A stretch of DNA of 64,000 nt from positions 13,550,388 through 13,614,387 of the forward strand of contig CM034406.1 in the NCBI GenBank assembly GCA_019925095.2. The letters run 5' to 3'. This DNA comes from Dendrolimus kikuchii (Eukaryota; Arthropoda; Insecta; Lepidoptera; Lasiocampidae). A program made the translations under genes and the position numbers. Position 1 is the stretch's first letter. Each line of letters opens with the position of its first letter. The notes under the pieces are model-generated. The model had not been told where the DNA came from. It saw only the letters and a program-made list of their open reading frames with translations, and searched no databases. Of the stretch, positions 47,801-62,800 are shown in pieces.

Positions 47801-50800
47801 TACATTTTCCAGTCCAAATACCACTACCAAAATTATCAAACCTTACTGTCAACGGCGAATCTCTATGTAATGCTCCAGATGGTAAGATTTTTAAAAGCAG
47901 TATTATTATTATAGAAACGTCATAATAAGTTACTAGCAATAAACATAGACGTCGTTTACTTTAATTGTTTGTAAGCTACGAGTGCTAAACCGGTCCAAGC
48001 AGTGCTTCAGCTACGGCAGGCCAGGCTCGGCTGCATAATTGCACAGTGCTGCTATCACCTGAGCTGAAACACTCCTCTACCAGTTTAATCCTCTAGACAC
48101 TATGTTTAATACAATTCAATTTATTTATTTGCTAAAACATGATATATTTATAATGACAATATAAATAGAGGATTCACATGTTTTTATCTACTTGGCGTGC
48201 AAATTTATGTAATACTAAAGTTTACCTAGCGGCTACGTCACCTGAAAAACCCTAGGTAGTAGCTTTATGTTACGTACATGAAAAAATTATTAGGTGTTTT
48301 ACATACATAAACCTTCAATGCTTTAGTTTATTGTTTAATTCATTATAATTGTAAAGAAACCACAGACTACTAAGAAACAAAGTCAATATAGTGTACAACT
48401 ACACAGCAAAACATAAAGAAAAGTCGCAGCTGATTTGAAGTACCTAATACGCAATGAATGACATGTGGGCAACCTGATACCTGAACCCGGTATTTGTTAT
48501 TGCAGGTTGTCTACATCGCAATTGCAGCGCCATCTATTTTGCTAATCCGTCTATTTTAAAGAAACGACGTCATTTGTCGGGATAAAATGTATCCTAAGTC
48601 TTAATTCGAGTTATAAGTCAGCACTATGTCGAGTTTCATTCATATACGTTCAGTAGGTTCCAAAAAGGATGCGAACGCAGCGCTATCTTTTTCGCTATTT
48701 CTGTCTGTCCCACGAAAACGACGTCATTTTTCAGGATAAAAAGTATCCTTAGTTACGCCCAGTGATATAAGATAGCTCTAAGTCGAATTTCATTTAAATC
48801 CGTTCAGTAGTTTTCACGTGATGATCTAACAGACAGACAGACAAAAATTCAAAAAATTGTATTTTCGGAATCTGCTGTTTTTTTATTACTGTCTTCAAAA
48901 CTGAACATACTCAGAATCATGCTTTAACAGATTGCCTACTTCTATATGAAGACGCAGCTTGCTTTAAACAGCTAACATGCTGATGAATCTTTGAATAATA
49001 TGAGTACTTTATTACTCCTTGAATGATAATGACTATACAAACGTAGTAATTTTGCTAGAATTCTCGAAAGCTTTACATTGGTAGTAGAACAGTTATACTA
49101 GCACTATCGCATTTGTTTGTCCATATTTAATTTAAATAGTATTTTCTTTGCAGATTATCCACAACCAGACCAGACCTTGACCAAGATTACATTACTGCAC
49201 TCTCTTAGAATAGTTAGTTATAATAAACCCGCATGGACTATTCCCGTTGACACTATTAATAATTATCCTGGTGTAATTGAATCAGGTAAGAAATTTGTTC
49301 TACGGAAAACACAGTATTTTTGAAAATGCAGTTCTGATTAAAAAAATTATTTCAAAGTAAAACTCCTCTCCACTCCTATAAACTATTAAATCAAAACCTC
49401 TCCCGAATCCACTCTTTCTTAAAGTGAGCAATAACGCCCCTTTGAGGGGCGTTAGAGGCCACCAGGGGATGGTCAAAGACAACGATAAATACAATAACAA
49501 GGATGATTGTAATTATAATAAAAAAAAAGATTTTAGATTTATATGGCGGATTTTTTAATCAATTTTTTTAATAAATGGAAAGATCGTATATAAGTTTTAT
49601 ATCAAACTATTTTTATTTTATTCTTTTAGCTATAATTAGAAAGTTATAATATATAATAAATATAATAACAGGCCACAAATATCCCACTGCTGGGCTCGGG
49701 TCTCTCATTAGAGGGGAACGGACAGACAGAAAGTGATATCAAATTAAAAATAGATTTTTGAATCCAGTGCCGAAAACGCCGACAATTCCCGAACAATCAC
49801 TATGATAATTTCTATTAATTCTAATGTGCTACGAAGCTACGATGAGTTAGTAGAAGAAATTATCATAGTTACACGTGTGGACGGGTTTGTTCGAGAATTG
49901 TCGACGTGTTTTCTATACTCGATTCAAAAATTTATTTTCAGTTTAATGTTAATTTTTAATTATGGCGAAAAAAATAAATATACAAAGTTTGTTATAAAAC
50001 TTAAATTATGTGATCTTTGCATGTGTTACAAAAAAAATGATTCAAAAATATCGGTGAACAGAAACACCGTGACGAAACCTGCACATCCAGCTTATCGCGA
50101 AAACGTACGTGAAACTGACCAATCCGTCTCGGACAAGCATAGTAGGCACACTGTCTATTCACATAAGAAGGAACTACTCGAATCCAGCAGTCACGCTCAA
50201 CAGCAGAACATTTATGGGCTATTATTATATACCAATAATACAATGGCGTTACACATAAATGAAATTATGATAATACTAACGGCCGCACGCGACTTCTTCT
50301 GTTCATCTTCTTACTTACAATATGGACACAACCATGAACGACTTCTTCGGATTACGCTTCACGCGTTATTCGCCTCGCCACGTGCTCCGCCGCACTCGGT
50401 ACGCACCGCCGGACACAATGACGTCACTCATAATGCCGATGTTACTTATTGATCCCATTATAAATGTATACGTATAAGTTTCATCAAAATCAGTTCAATA
50501 GTTTTTTGAGTGAAGAGTAACAAACACCACAGACTTTATAACATTATTCGGAATAGCATTTATATATATATATTTGTTTAATAGATGCTGCCTTCGTTGC
50601 GTATACGCCTCCAACGAGTACGTCAATTAGGCCTCAGAATATACTAACGAATACGCCAGCAACATGGAAATACCCGCCCCGGCCTGTCACGAATCGGGTA
50701 CCGCAAACGCCGCCCTCACCCCAGCCCAATATTGAAAAGTAATACAATTTTTCATTTCTCATACTCGGAAAGCATTCTTGAAATTACCTGATCACAGAGA

Positions 50801-53800
50801 TAAAAACTGTACTTTTTGTCTCTGAGATACTAATTTCCCGCAATTGATTTGATATTGTTACTTGCGAGCGGGGGTACGCACTTAGGATTGGAAGAAAACA
50901 CCAGTTTTTAACTAAACGCTTTTATTAACTTACACAGTCGTACGTGATTGCTGTCCGCAGGGTTGCCCCTACATGCACAACTAACGACGCACTGGTAAGA
51001 TGTCTCACTCACAATACCGTTGCTAGACCACCTCCTGCAGTGCTCACCTCTGAATTTACCGCGTGTAGCTCGCTTCTGGATCTTCCCTTAAACTACGCTA
51101 CACTTCTCCTTCACTGAGCCGCCCATTAAACTTTTCACTAAATTTATCACTAAACTCGTCACTGTCTTCTATTAAACTTCTCTTCCAACTCTTTTGTATC
51201 GCACTTGTCGCTTCGCTGTCTTGAACTGAACTAAACTGCTCGGTAGGCGCGCCTAACGCTGCTTATATACCCGGAAGAATCTTCTGGAACCCATTTCGAT
51301 CTTCTTTTCGTTATTCTTATATTTACTATCTATCCCTTTCTAAACATCTATCTATTTCTGTCTTTTGCTTCCTGAACTTTCTATTCCAATACTTTCGTTC
51401 ATCGTCTATCCCTTTCTAACATCTATCTATCTCTGTCTTTTCCCTCCCGAACCTTCTATCCTAGAAATTTCATTCGTCGTCTATCCCTTTCTAAAATGTA
51501 TCTGTCCTTGCCTTTTCCTTCCAGAATTTTCTATCTTTTTCTAAAAGTCTTCAGACTGGCTTACGCTGCCAGAAAGTTCTACCCTCGGTCGCCACTATAT
51601 TTCTTTTTTCTTTCTAAACGGTCTTGTTTACGTAATTATTTTCGGCATACGTTCTATTTCCATGTTATGTCAAAAAATACAATTGTTAATTTTTAAACTG
51701 GTCGTGAAAGGGTTAAGAATTAATAACAGAATCTTGCCTTTGCTAATAGCAAACATAATATCAATAATATGTTAATGACGATGTCAATCTCTCTACAAAC
51801 GAATGTAATACATAGTAGACCGTTTTCTCTTTACGTAATATATTTATTAATTACGGCTATCTCTACTTATATAGAATAGCATAGAATAAAATATACTTTA
51901 TTGTACAATAACATTTATGAAACAATACACAAAAACAGCTTAGAATTAAGTACAGATGGCGGCCTTATCGCTGGCACCGATTTCTTCCAGACAACCTTGG
52001 GATGGGAGAGAGAAAATGGCATAAAAGCTAGGGCAGGGTTTAGTTGTACAATATTCTAAATATATGTATGTATATATATATATATATTTAAAAATACATA
52101 TTAATATTATTATATACATACATAAATACATAAAGCATAGTAATATCTAATAAAACATATTATACATACATACATGATATAAATAAAAATCAAAGCCTCT
52201 TAGTTAGTAACCGAATCACTTGAGAATAATTGGGACCAATTTGGATATTTTTTTCTAAAGTATTCGTAGTCAGTGACGGCTTTACCTATAGAGCAGAGTG
52301 TGAAGTGCGTGCACACGGGCGCCGAATCATAGGGGGCGCCGAACGCCGCCCCTGATACTTCGGAATGCATGAGTCGCTTTCGGCGCGCGGCGCCGACTCT
52401 TTCGAAGGCCCTGCGCCCGTGTCATGCCGGTCGAAGCCGAGCGCGGTAGCAAAGCAAGGCGAGCCACGAGCGGCTCCTATTCTCTATACAATAACTTTTG
52501 TTTCAACGTAAAATCGGAGTAAGAACAGATAATTAAAGATTATATTGGCGTAGTGTTGCATTATCCTTGTAACTCCTTTTTTCTTAAAAACTTGTGTACC
52601 CTCAGAACACGAAGTCTCATAGTATATAGAAGTAAGGAAAAAATATCAGTATAGGCTAACTTGGGAGTAAATGAAACAGCAATATCTTTGCAGTTGCAAA
52701 GATATTGTTGTAGTAGTAGTATTTTAGCACGGTTTATATGAGAGTTTTTGTTTTGAACGTGTACCTCTTGCTTCCCGACATCATTTAAAATTGTATTGGT
52801 AAAATATCACTGTAATTATTTTACTTTGACCACGCACCTACTAGAGGGCGCCACGGTACTGATTGTACACGGGCACTACAAGGGGCCAAAACTGGCTCTG
52901 TTCGTAGTAGTCCCGATTAGATTATAAGGGATAAAATACTGAAATTTTCTATGAGTTTTGTATAAACTCGATGCTTTATCCAAGTTATTATGTTATACAT
53001 AATCTATATAATGACACTGAAATTGACAATCGGATGGAGTGCTTGGCTTTAGAGGCCTACGCGAGCAATACTTACAGGTGTAACGGCCAAACTTACGCCT
53101 ACTTTTAAGTGTCATAATTTATTTATTAATTTAAGATGAATTTATAGTCTAGTACAGACGTAGTAGCTTAGACGTATGTTGTTCTCAAGTTTCAGACTCG
53201 CGTCTCATAAGAGAAAATGGTTACGAATTCTGGACAGGAAGCATGCACCACTGAGACAGTTTTTTGACCTAATATGTATATTGTTTTGTGGAAGAAAACA
53301 TTGTGATAAAACCCTGGACAAGCGTAGCATACTGGATCCTTCATCCCCTCACATTTGATAACGACGAAGCCCAGCAGCGAAGGGGGAATAGACTGTTATT
53401 ATAAATAATATATTTATTATGTTACAGTACAGAACTATCCGTCGTTGCTCCAATTACCGAACCAGCAGGGCAGGTTCCAACACAATACGAGTGCGGCCGA
53501 ACAAAAGTTACAATAATACCAAATGTTATCGGCGGTGAACATTTTCAACGAGGTACATACCCTTGGTTGGTTGCTCTATCGAAACTCAAGAAGCTCGAAC
53601 GGAAATTCATTTGCGGCGCAAGTCTAGTTTCTGACCAACACGTTGTTACAGGTACTTTTATATTATTTTACGAATTCGACATTATCTACAGTCGCCTTAA
53701 AATTTCCTCTTCTTTTAAATGTGGCTTCACGAAGTTCATGGATCAATGGTCAACTATTTATAAATATTCAAGTTACTCTTTTTTTTTATTGCAGGAGTTC

Positions 53801-56800
53801 AGCAGACAGGCAGACGGCCCACTTGATAGAAAGCGGTTACCATCGCCTATGGACATTTGCAACATCAAAGGTGCTACAAATGCGCTGCTGCTCTCTTAAG
53901 GAAGACTGGAACCTGGTCATTAATGCCGGAACACAACTCAAGGTTGTTATGGCGACATACTTTAGACCAGAGGTGGTAGCCATCCAGTCGGGCAAATGCC
54001 CTACCACCTGGCTGTGGGTAGTTTTGTCGCCTCTTACGACAGGCCGCCCGGCCGCAGGAAATTGTATTCTTTCTCCGTTCCTGCACAGATACTCTTTGCA
54101 GTTACTGCAATTTTCACTCCAAAACAAATCCCGCGGGATTCCCGAGACATAAAGTACTGCAGATTTAAGTCTGAAAATTTACTATCGATTAGCGAAAAAT
54201 GCCTAAAAACGGCCCACTAATTTTTACGTGAATCCCGAGTAAAATAAGTAAAAAAAAAATTTCGTGTTCCCATATGGTGTTTTTATATAGTTTCAATGTA
54301 CAGACACGGCATTTTAAGATTTTTATAATGTTATAGACTTTACCATAAAATAAGAATACTAAGAGTGACAATTATCCATTAAATAACAGAATTAAGAATA
54401 TATCAACACTAATCATATCTACATAACACCACAGATCAGTCAGCCTTCTCTCACTTTGTAACGTTTTTTACTTAACTATTAAAAATATTATTAAAAAGAC
54501 TTAAAGCACTAGAGTTTGCCCCGCAGGCGGGCAGTAGCTTCATTTTACTTACATAAAAACATAATTCGGTTTTTCACATATAATAATAACAAAGAAACTA
54601 AGTCCATATAGTCTAGACAACTGCCCAGCAAAACATAGAATTAAGTCGAAGCAAACCTGATTTGAAGTAATTCAATGAATGACATGTTGTTTATGACAAC
54701 GTATGAGTTTGTAAGTGAAATGAAATACGCGATTACAGCGCCATCTATTTGCTAATCCGTCTATTCTAAAGAAACAGTTCATCTGTGTTTTATTATATTG
54801 TCCAAGATAAGGCTGTCATTATTCATACTGACCGGGAAAAGTGATTAATCATGCAATTTTATTTATATTGCTCACTTGATACGGGCATTATGTATATAGA
54901 CCGGTCATTATTTATAGAGACCGGATTTAACAAATTTCCCGTGACATATAAGAAATCTTCAAGAAAAATGGCTTTTTTTTACATTTATGTACTTACAATA
55001 ATATAATGAACTAATGAAGGGATGGACGTAAAGAAATTATAAGGGTTTGGCTTCACTAATTATTTATACAGTATTAGTTTAAATACCGCTTTTATGGGAA
55101 ATATTTTGTTTCCAGCGGCTCACTGCCAACAGATAAGGGATCAGAAGATTGAAGTGAAAGAGTTTCTTGTAACGGCGGGTGCATTTGATTTAGACAATTT
55201 GGCAGATAATGAGGCACAAAGTTATTACGTTAAACATGCTATACCCCACGATGACTACGACCCGTTCACTTATAAAAGTAAGTAATTACGTTTGTTATTT
55301 ATTTATTACAACTTTAGTCCGTAGGTAAGGGTGTGTGTGACAGTGAAAATCCCTCACTTTTGTTAAAAATATAACTTCAACATATGCCCGCCTATACATG
55401 TACACTTGTATGTTCTTGTACATATATGACCCTGATACAGACCCATATGTAAATAACCTCACATAAAAAAAATTACACATGTTTCCATAATTTATCTCCA
55501 GTAATATCTATTACAGTAATATCTATTACAGTAATAATATACTATAAATCTGTAAAGTTTGTACAATTAATTTAAAGACGAGAAAAAAACAGAGGGAGGA
55601 GGGGGGGGGGATAATGTAAATCAGTAAATTCCGAAATGGCAACTTTTAGAAGTTTAGTCTGGCTTCACGTGATTCTATATCACGTGAAACTACTGAACGA
55701 TACCAATGCCGGCTCAATACTTGGGATGATACTTATTTGATTGTGAAAAATATAAACTCTGCTCAAAACAATTTTTTTTGTAAAAACAAATGTCTACTTT
55801 TCCTGCATAATAAATCAACTTAAGGAAAGACAAAATAACTCATATTAATGTTTTATAATTCGTACTTTGGGAAATTTCCATCCCTCTTTGAAGGGCGGTT
55901 AAAGCAAAAAATAAAATTGAAATGTGTGCTGGGACACATAGTAGAAGTGAAACTTCAACGGACAAGTGGAAAACAAACAAGTGCGAACAAAATTTTAACT
56001 TGAAGTTTACCTACCTACCTACGGGCAGGTTTTCAAATTGGACAATCAAAATAATAAAAAAATTGAATTCGATCCAGAACCAAAAAAACATCCATAGTCT
56101 ACTCTAACATTATGCCGCCTCTCACCACGCGATATACCTTCTACCCTCCACGCGGCCGTAACGCTTTTTCGTGACAGAAAAAATCCTAATACCCCCCGTC
56201 TATATAGAAGTTTCACTTCAAAATGGCCCATTAAGGGTAACTTCTTTTGTTTTATATTATTATAAAATCAGACACTGAAACTATGGAAATGAAATACGCT
56301 CGAAATAAGTTTGTTCAGTTTGAAGTATAATTATTATAAGTTAATTAATGTCAGAATGCTGATTATTTTACGTGTAAAAGCACAATTCATAAGGACATAG
56401 ACCAAAAAAAATCTTCGAAATAATCTCTCTTGAGGTTTTAGTGAATACGCAGGCGCTATAAGCCCGTTTTCGTACACCCCCTTTGAGATTCTCCCGCACG
56501 GTGGAAAGTCTTCGTCTTGTCAAAAAAATGGGGCTAAGTCGTGAAGCCGGACTAGCTAATATTTACGTATTAGGAATATACAATTTCGTTTATTTCATTT
56601 TTATACGCTACGAATCTTAGGGCGTGTTTATTTTGAAAAAAGAAATATATAGTTTTTAGCCCCAACTCAATGTCGTATTTTTTTTTCAGATGATATTATG
56701 GTTATGACTTTAAAAAGGAAGGTAGTTTATACCGATTATATTATACCGATTTGCTTATGGAGTGAAGAATATGCTGACCTCAGCAATATCGTGGGAAGAA

Positions 56801-59800
56801 ATGGTGTGGTGAGTTGAAACATGCCTGTTAAATATTTTATAAGTACGTAATTATCTACATATTGTTACGAGTTTCAGGACGCGAATTAAAAATACCGTTG
56901 GAATTACTATAGAATTTATTAGAACTATACAAACACGTATAACACAGGTACAAATATAACCGGACGCTATAAGTCCAAATGTAATGCACAATTCAATAAC
57001 ACGCGCAAAGTCCGTCACTAAATGTACACACGTCTTGCCTCGCTTGTGTTATCGCTTTGACTGCCTTCTCTCTCCATCCTGCCGTCGTTTCTTACTTCAC
57101 AAATATAAGTGTGCTCGCCCGTATCGTCGACTTAATTTCCTAGAAATCGGAATCCGCACACCTGACTCATTATGCCTGCAAACGGCCATAAACGACTACA
57201 ATAGGCTGTTCTCCACAATAACCAGTAAATAAGTAAACAAAAGAAGATAATCATAAAGGCATTACAATTGGTTCAAATGCCGACAGGTAATAAATAGTGT
57301 GCTTCGTGTAATTTATCTTTGTCGGGGAGCTAGGCTGTAACAATATAAAAAGACAGGCGGTAAATATGTTTGTTTCCCTATAATAGTACATTGAAATCAA
57401 CGCGCTGTAGTGTATTTCACCACCCCGCTAGTCCCCCGGAGAGAAATTGGACAGTGCGGTGTCCTCTTCGGCGGACTACGAGGGGTTGTTGCCGTTTTTG
57501 CCAAATTAGGATTCAATTCAAATGGTACAAGTTGGCGGTAGGCTATATAAAACTTTACCATTGCTCATTGAAACTTGACATCTCTGTCTTCTGTGATCAC
57601 GTCTACTGAAAAGTGGCCGAAACGTCGGAATAATAAAAATCAAATAAATTACCGCGCTTAAAACCGTTACGACGTATTTTATTGAAGTAGTATTCATTCT
57701 CCACTTACCTGGTGGAATATTGGTGCAGCCATGCCTTAGGGTGCCGTCTCATACCTTGTACATTTCACACTTTTTAACTCGATCACTTTTAAATTGTAGT
57801 ATGATATGTACACATATTTCTCGAGGTGGGAATCAAATTTGTGGCTTCATGCTTTGCCCTCGTCGAATTTAGATGACACTTCTAGATGACGGTACTTTCG
57901 AAATTGCTGTATTTATTCGACTGGGGGCAGGGGCTGTAGTCCCTCATAGCTGCCGGTGTTGTAAATGTAATCAATATTAATTTTAGGAACTTATAATAGA
58001 ATAGCATATTTTGTATTTGTTTAGCGTATTGTTTTATACTCAAATCAATGCAAAAAAACTTCATTGAAAGTGATAATTGTATTGTAATGATTAAAATTTG
58101 AAAAGTAGGTTTAAATATAGTACGCAGGGTTTAATAATTGTAAAATTGAGACAGAATAAAGATGATATCTCAAATTGATGCAACACAATGTAGTTTTACT
58201 AGTACTCCGAACCTGCGGGCATGCTACAAAATTTTACACCTCCTGCTACTTTTGTGCAGATGATCATAGTAGTTAATTGTTCTTACCTGAAGTTGTCTGC
58301 TAGCGTAGAAAAAGTCGGCCCTTATAGCTTCCGCAAGTCTGGCTCGATCGGGCTTACTATTTTACAAAAAATCGCCATCTACAGCATTTTTAAAACCTGC
58401 AACAGTATTGTGGATTGCAATTCCCGAATATTTCACATATGAACTGGTTTACACTTTCCAAAATAAAATTTATTGATGTCATTATTCAATTCAATGACAA
58501 AGCCAACAATTTAGGAATTTTCATTGATATTTTTTTTATTTTTTTATTGCAGGAGTTCAGCAGACAGGCAGACAGCCCACTAGATGGAAAGCGGTTACCA
58601 TCGCCTATGGACATTTGCAACAACAAAGGTGCTACAAACGCGCTGCTGCTCTCTTAAGGGAGACTGGAACCTGGTCACTAATGCCGGAACACAACACAAG
58701 GTTGTTATGGCGGCACACTCTAGACCAGGGATGGTCGCCATCCAGTCGAGCAAATACTCTACCACCTGGCTGTGGGTTGTTTAGTCGCCTCTTACGACAG
58801 GCCGCCGGGCCGCAGGAAGTTGTATTCTTTCTCCATTCCTGCACGGATAAATATAATATCTCGTTGTTTTGGGGCCCCAATTCGTAGGAATTTAGTTGAA
58901 AGATCTTCGCGGACTCATCCTCCCTGAGAAGATTCCGGAACTTCAGATTTCTGTAAAATGCCATTAAATTACGCTTACGTAATCCCTATTATAATTTATC
59001 ACGGATTACACGAATGCCCGTTATCTTGATTTCAATGAATTTCAGTAAGATAAAATTGAGTTTTATTTTCGGCTTACATCAGTATGAACACATTCCTGAA
59101 TTATTTTACATATTGTCCATGAGCGATTTTATTGCTGATAAAATGTATTGATGATTATTTAAAACTAAGTTCTCGTGACGCACTGTGGTACGATCGACTT
59201 CCTATTTCAAAATCGTCTTCCTTTAACTGGCTTCACTCTGATAGCTCGCGGGTTGGTCTACCTATGTTGTTCATCTGAGGATTAGACTCAATCTTTCTTT
59301 ATTTATAAGTTAAACTAGGGACGTGACAAATTTTGAGTAGATATGTGGCACCACGTGAATATATACATATGTTGTTTGTTCAGTTACCAATAGCAGACAT
59401 AGAAACTGAATCCATAAAACTTTGTTGGATGTATGTTAACTACTTTATCGGTATTAGGTTAAATAAATTGTAAATATTTAAGTTGTGCTTAATTTTTAAG
59501 ATGAGTATTTTTAATTACTTATGATTTCTTTGTTATTATTACTTCTCAACATTATTCAGTTTTCTTGTGTGCTATATTTATTCTGTACGTTCTTTAATTA
59601 ATTGTCCTTATTGTGAGCAGGAGTCGCATGCCATATGTGGTTTATGAGGTAGGCAATGAAAATCAGCGCTGTTGCGACATATGTTTTTGTATAATTTTTC
59701 TATTATATTGTTATATGTTACAAGTTATTATTGCTTTTACTAGATCGCGGGATGGGGTAGAAATGAGGATGGTAGCGCCGGAAGTGGAAAGCCACGCAGG

Positions 59801-62800
59801 GCCAAAATACCAATAGTAAGCACAGAAGAATGTCGTAGCTCACATATAGACTTCGTAAAGCTGACATCAGATAGGACTATATGTGCAGGTAATTTTAAAT
59901 AATTAAAGCCATCATCATATTAGCGCTAATTCCTGGCTGCATTCGAAATGTCCGATTCAGAATTCAGAGTGTCGACTGAAAAAAAATAAAAAGTGGTTTT
60001 CACTTTTTATTCTCATCCCTTACGTACCATGGCACGGATATCTTCTTTCTTTCTTTCTTTTGTTAATGAACTTCAACGGCGACGCCAAAAATCCCGACCG
60101 AAGCGCCATCTATATTTTCTTTTTTCATTTACGCTATGAAAACCATAGAATTTATAGGGATAAAACATGACCTATGTCTTGACCCGGGATAGAAGGTAGC
60201 CCTTTATCGAGTTTCATTGAAATCCGTTGTGTATGTTTTGAAAAAAACCACGACTGTGGCCTAATCTTTTTGCCTATATTCGTGTTTCCCACGGAAACTA
60301 AGTCATTTATCATAATAAAAAACTGACATAGATAAATATGAAGTAAAAGAATTTTTAGTTACACATGTTGATGAGAAATTTCTTGTGTCATATTCTCCTT
60401 AGCATAGCAATAACACGCTGCAAAGTATTGCAAAAAAAATAAGGAACCAGGTGGTTAGGTAGGTAATTCTTTATTACTCTATATTCTGTACCCCAAAACA
60501 GAGACAATCTAAGAACTAGTCTTATTATTACAACCTTTTATTTAACTTGCAATGGATGTACCTATGTATGTATGTAAGTTCGGGTGGACTCTTGCAAGTT
60601 AAATTTGACCAACTTCCCGGTTTGCGATTGAGCTGAAATTTTGCACGCATATGTATATCGCGTGATAATGCAATAATATGGAGCTGATCTAATGATGGAG
60701 TCGGAAGGTGGCCATAGGAACTCCTGTACTAAACAAGATAGACCCGTCTTGTTTGGGCTCGTTTCACTTGTCTTGGCTAGCATTCTGCTGAAAGGACTTA
60801 CAGAGAATACGAATGCGAGTTTTAAAAAAATAAGATGCTGAACATAAAATCCGTTATACAATCCCTCTGAAATTTTGGTGTACCTACTGAGGATTTTAGA
60901 ATCCTCGATTATAATATTGAGGTCAAATTGTTCAAGTCTGTAGGAACGGTTAGTTATCTTTGACTTGTGTAATTTGGTGATATAAGCGTCAATAGCATTG
61001 GTTTGCAACCTGTCTAGGAGAAGAATAACTCCAAAATCATACCCGGAACTGTGTTTCGTTAGGCACAAGTAAACTTCGAGTTGAAATAAGTGGCGCATTC
61101 CTGCAAACACCCAAGTCAAGGTATGATGTGAACATACCGACCGCCTCAGGGCACCGGGGCGAACCCTGTTGTATATTAGCTCTTACCCTTCTAAACGAAG
61201 CTCTGGGAGGGTTGACGAATATTTCTTCGGTACTCGTGGGAACTACATGAGAATAACTAAAAAGTAAAAAATAAATTAAAAGTAAAAAACTTTTTTAAAA
61301 ACAAGCTTTTATTTAAATGCACTAAAAAGAATAAACTTTAACTTGAAAACTTTTACTATCTACTGATAACGTCATTACCAGACAGAAGTTTTTGTGTCAC
61401 GAATAAAATTGTTCTATGTACTTCCCAACGATATTAATTTAAATGTTATAAAAGCTCGGCGCGATATTTAAGTGTTCGCATTTACTTTGTTTGAATTATT
61501 TAAATGCGCTAAAAAGAAAAAATTAACTTGAACTTTAAGACAGATTTGCTTGTGTAGATAAACAAGTTAAATAACTTGATGTGATTGATTTTAACTATAA
61601 CAATTTTCAAATTAAGAAATTGCTAAAATTAGGAATGACAGACTCCCAGAAAAAAGCGTAAATCTGAAAAAGACCCAAAATTCCTATTCAACGTTCAATT
61701 TTTGAATAATTATATTGGTTTTAAAATATGCTGTAAGAGAGGAAAAAACATAAGTCTAACGATGCAACTACGTATCAAAACAGGAAATAAGCAGGTATAA
61801 CTTGCGGCGCCATCGGCTATAGGGCTACTGACAGACAAATTAATCAGCTGAGACATTTTTTTTATGTTACAAAACGCTGATTCCGCCTAGATTTTATACG
61901 AGCATAGCAAGTTCTGATGTCATATATTGAACTAGACAAACAGCGTATTAATTATTATTTAAAATGTGATAAAAATATTTATACAATGGTTTCAAACATG
62001 ATGTGTAAATACTTGCAACAACTCAGAAGGGTTTATGGTAATAAAAGAACAGCAACTGGTCACATAGTTATAATCAGATAACTTTACGGTTTTAACACAT
62101 TTATTACACTAACTTTAACACTCGACGAGCACTTTTAGAACACCTCGCCATCCCTCCAACAATTTAACAAAAACTTAGCATACTCGCACAACCGATAGCG
62201 GATTGAATTCATTGATAAACTATTTTAATTAAAGTGTTATGAATGAAAAGAATTTAACACATTACTGTTTGGAAATTCCAGATAATATTTTATACAAGAT
62301 ACTATTGAAAACACTATACTCAAAGTTTTACATATAATAAAACAAACCGAACACAGTACAAATCCATCGCGTCTGCCAACATAAAAATCAAATGTAATGA
62401 ATACCGTCTATATAGAATTGAGAGATTTTGAATTATAATCTACACAATGACCTCATCATATTAAAGATAACACTGTTATATAAAGTTATGGTGAATTATA
62501 CACAACTAACTACTCTATACAAAACAGGCGCTAATCACGGAATAAATAAAAATATAACATTATTATTCAATTAAGGAAATGGCCGATTGTATCGTTTAGA
62601 AATAAGAGGGTACATAACAAAATTAATTATTAACTTTAAACGGAAACATGACAAGAACAACTATGCTACTAAATAACTGTAACAGATGGTAACAAGGCAT
62701 TTTAACGCTCGTTCTTTTATATAAACATTGTCTTAGAATTTATTGTAAAATGTATCATCTAGGCAAATGACACATTTAGGTAAAAGGATTTGGTCAGAGT

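Noticed and set aside
49802..50452. 216-codon open frame in intron 3 of gene B
   Set aside because: It crosses a SINE relic and GC repeat, and the aligned A sequence (about 6960-7560) has stops and frameshifts, so it is not conserved coding sequence.
60562..61119. 185-codon minus-strand open frame
   Set aside because: Overlaps a dispersed lepidopteran repeat phrase and shows no recognised domain; treated as part of an unclassified insertion.
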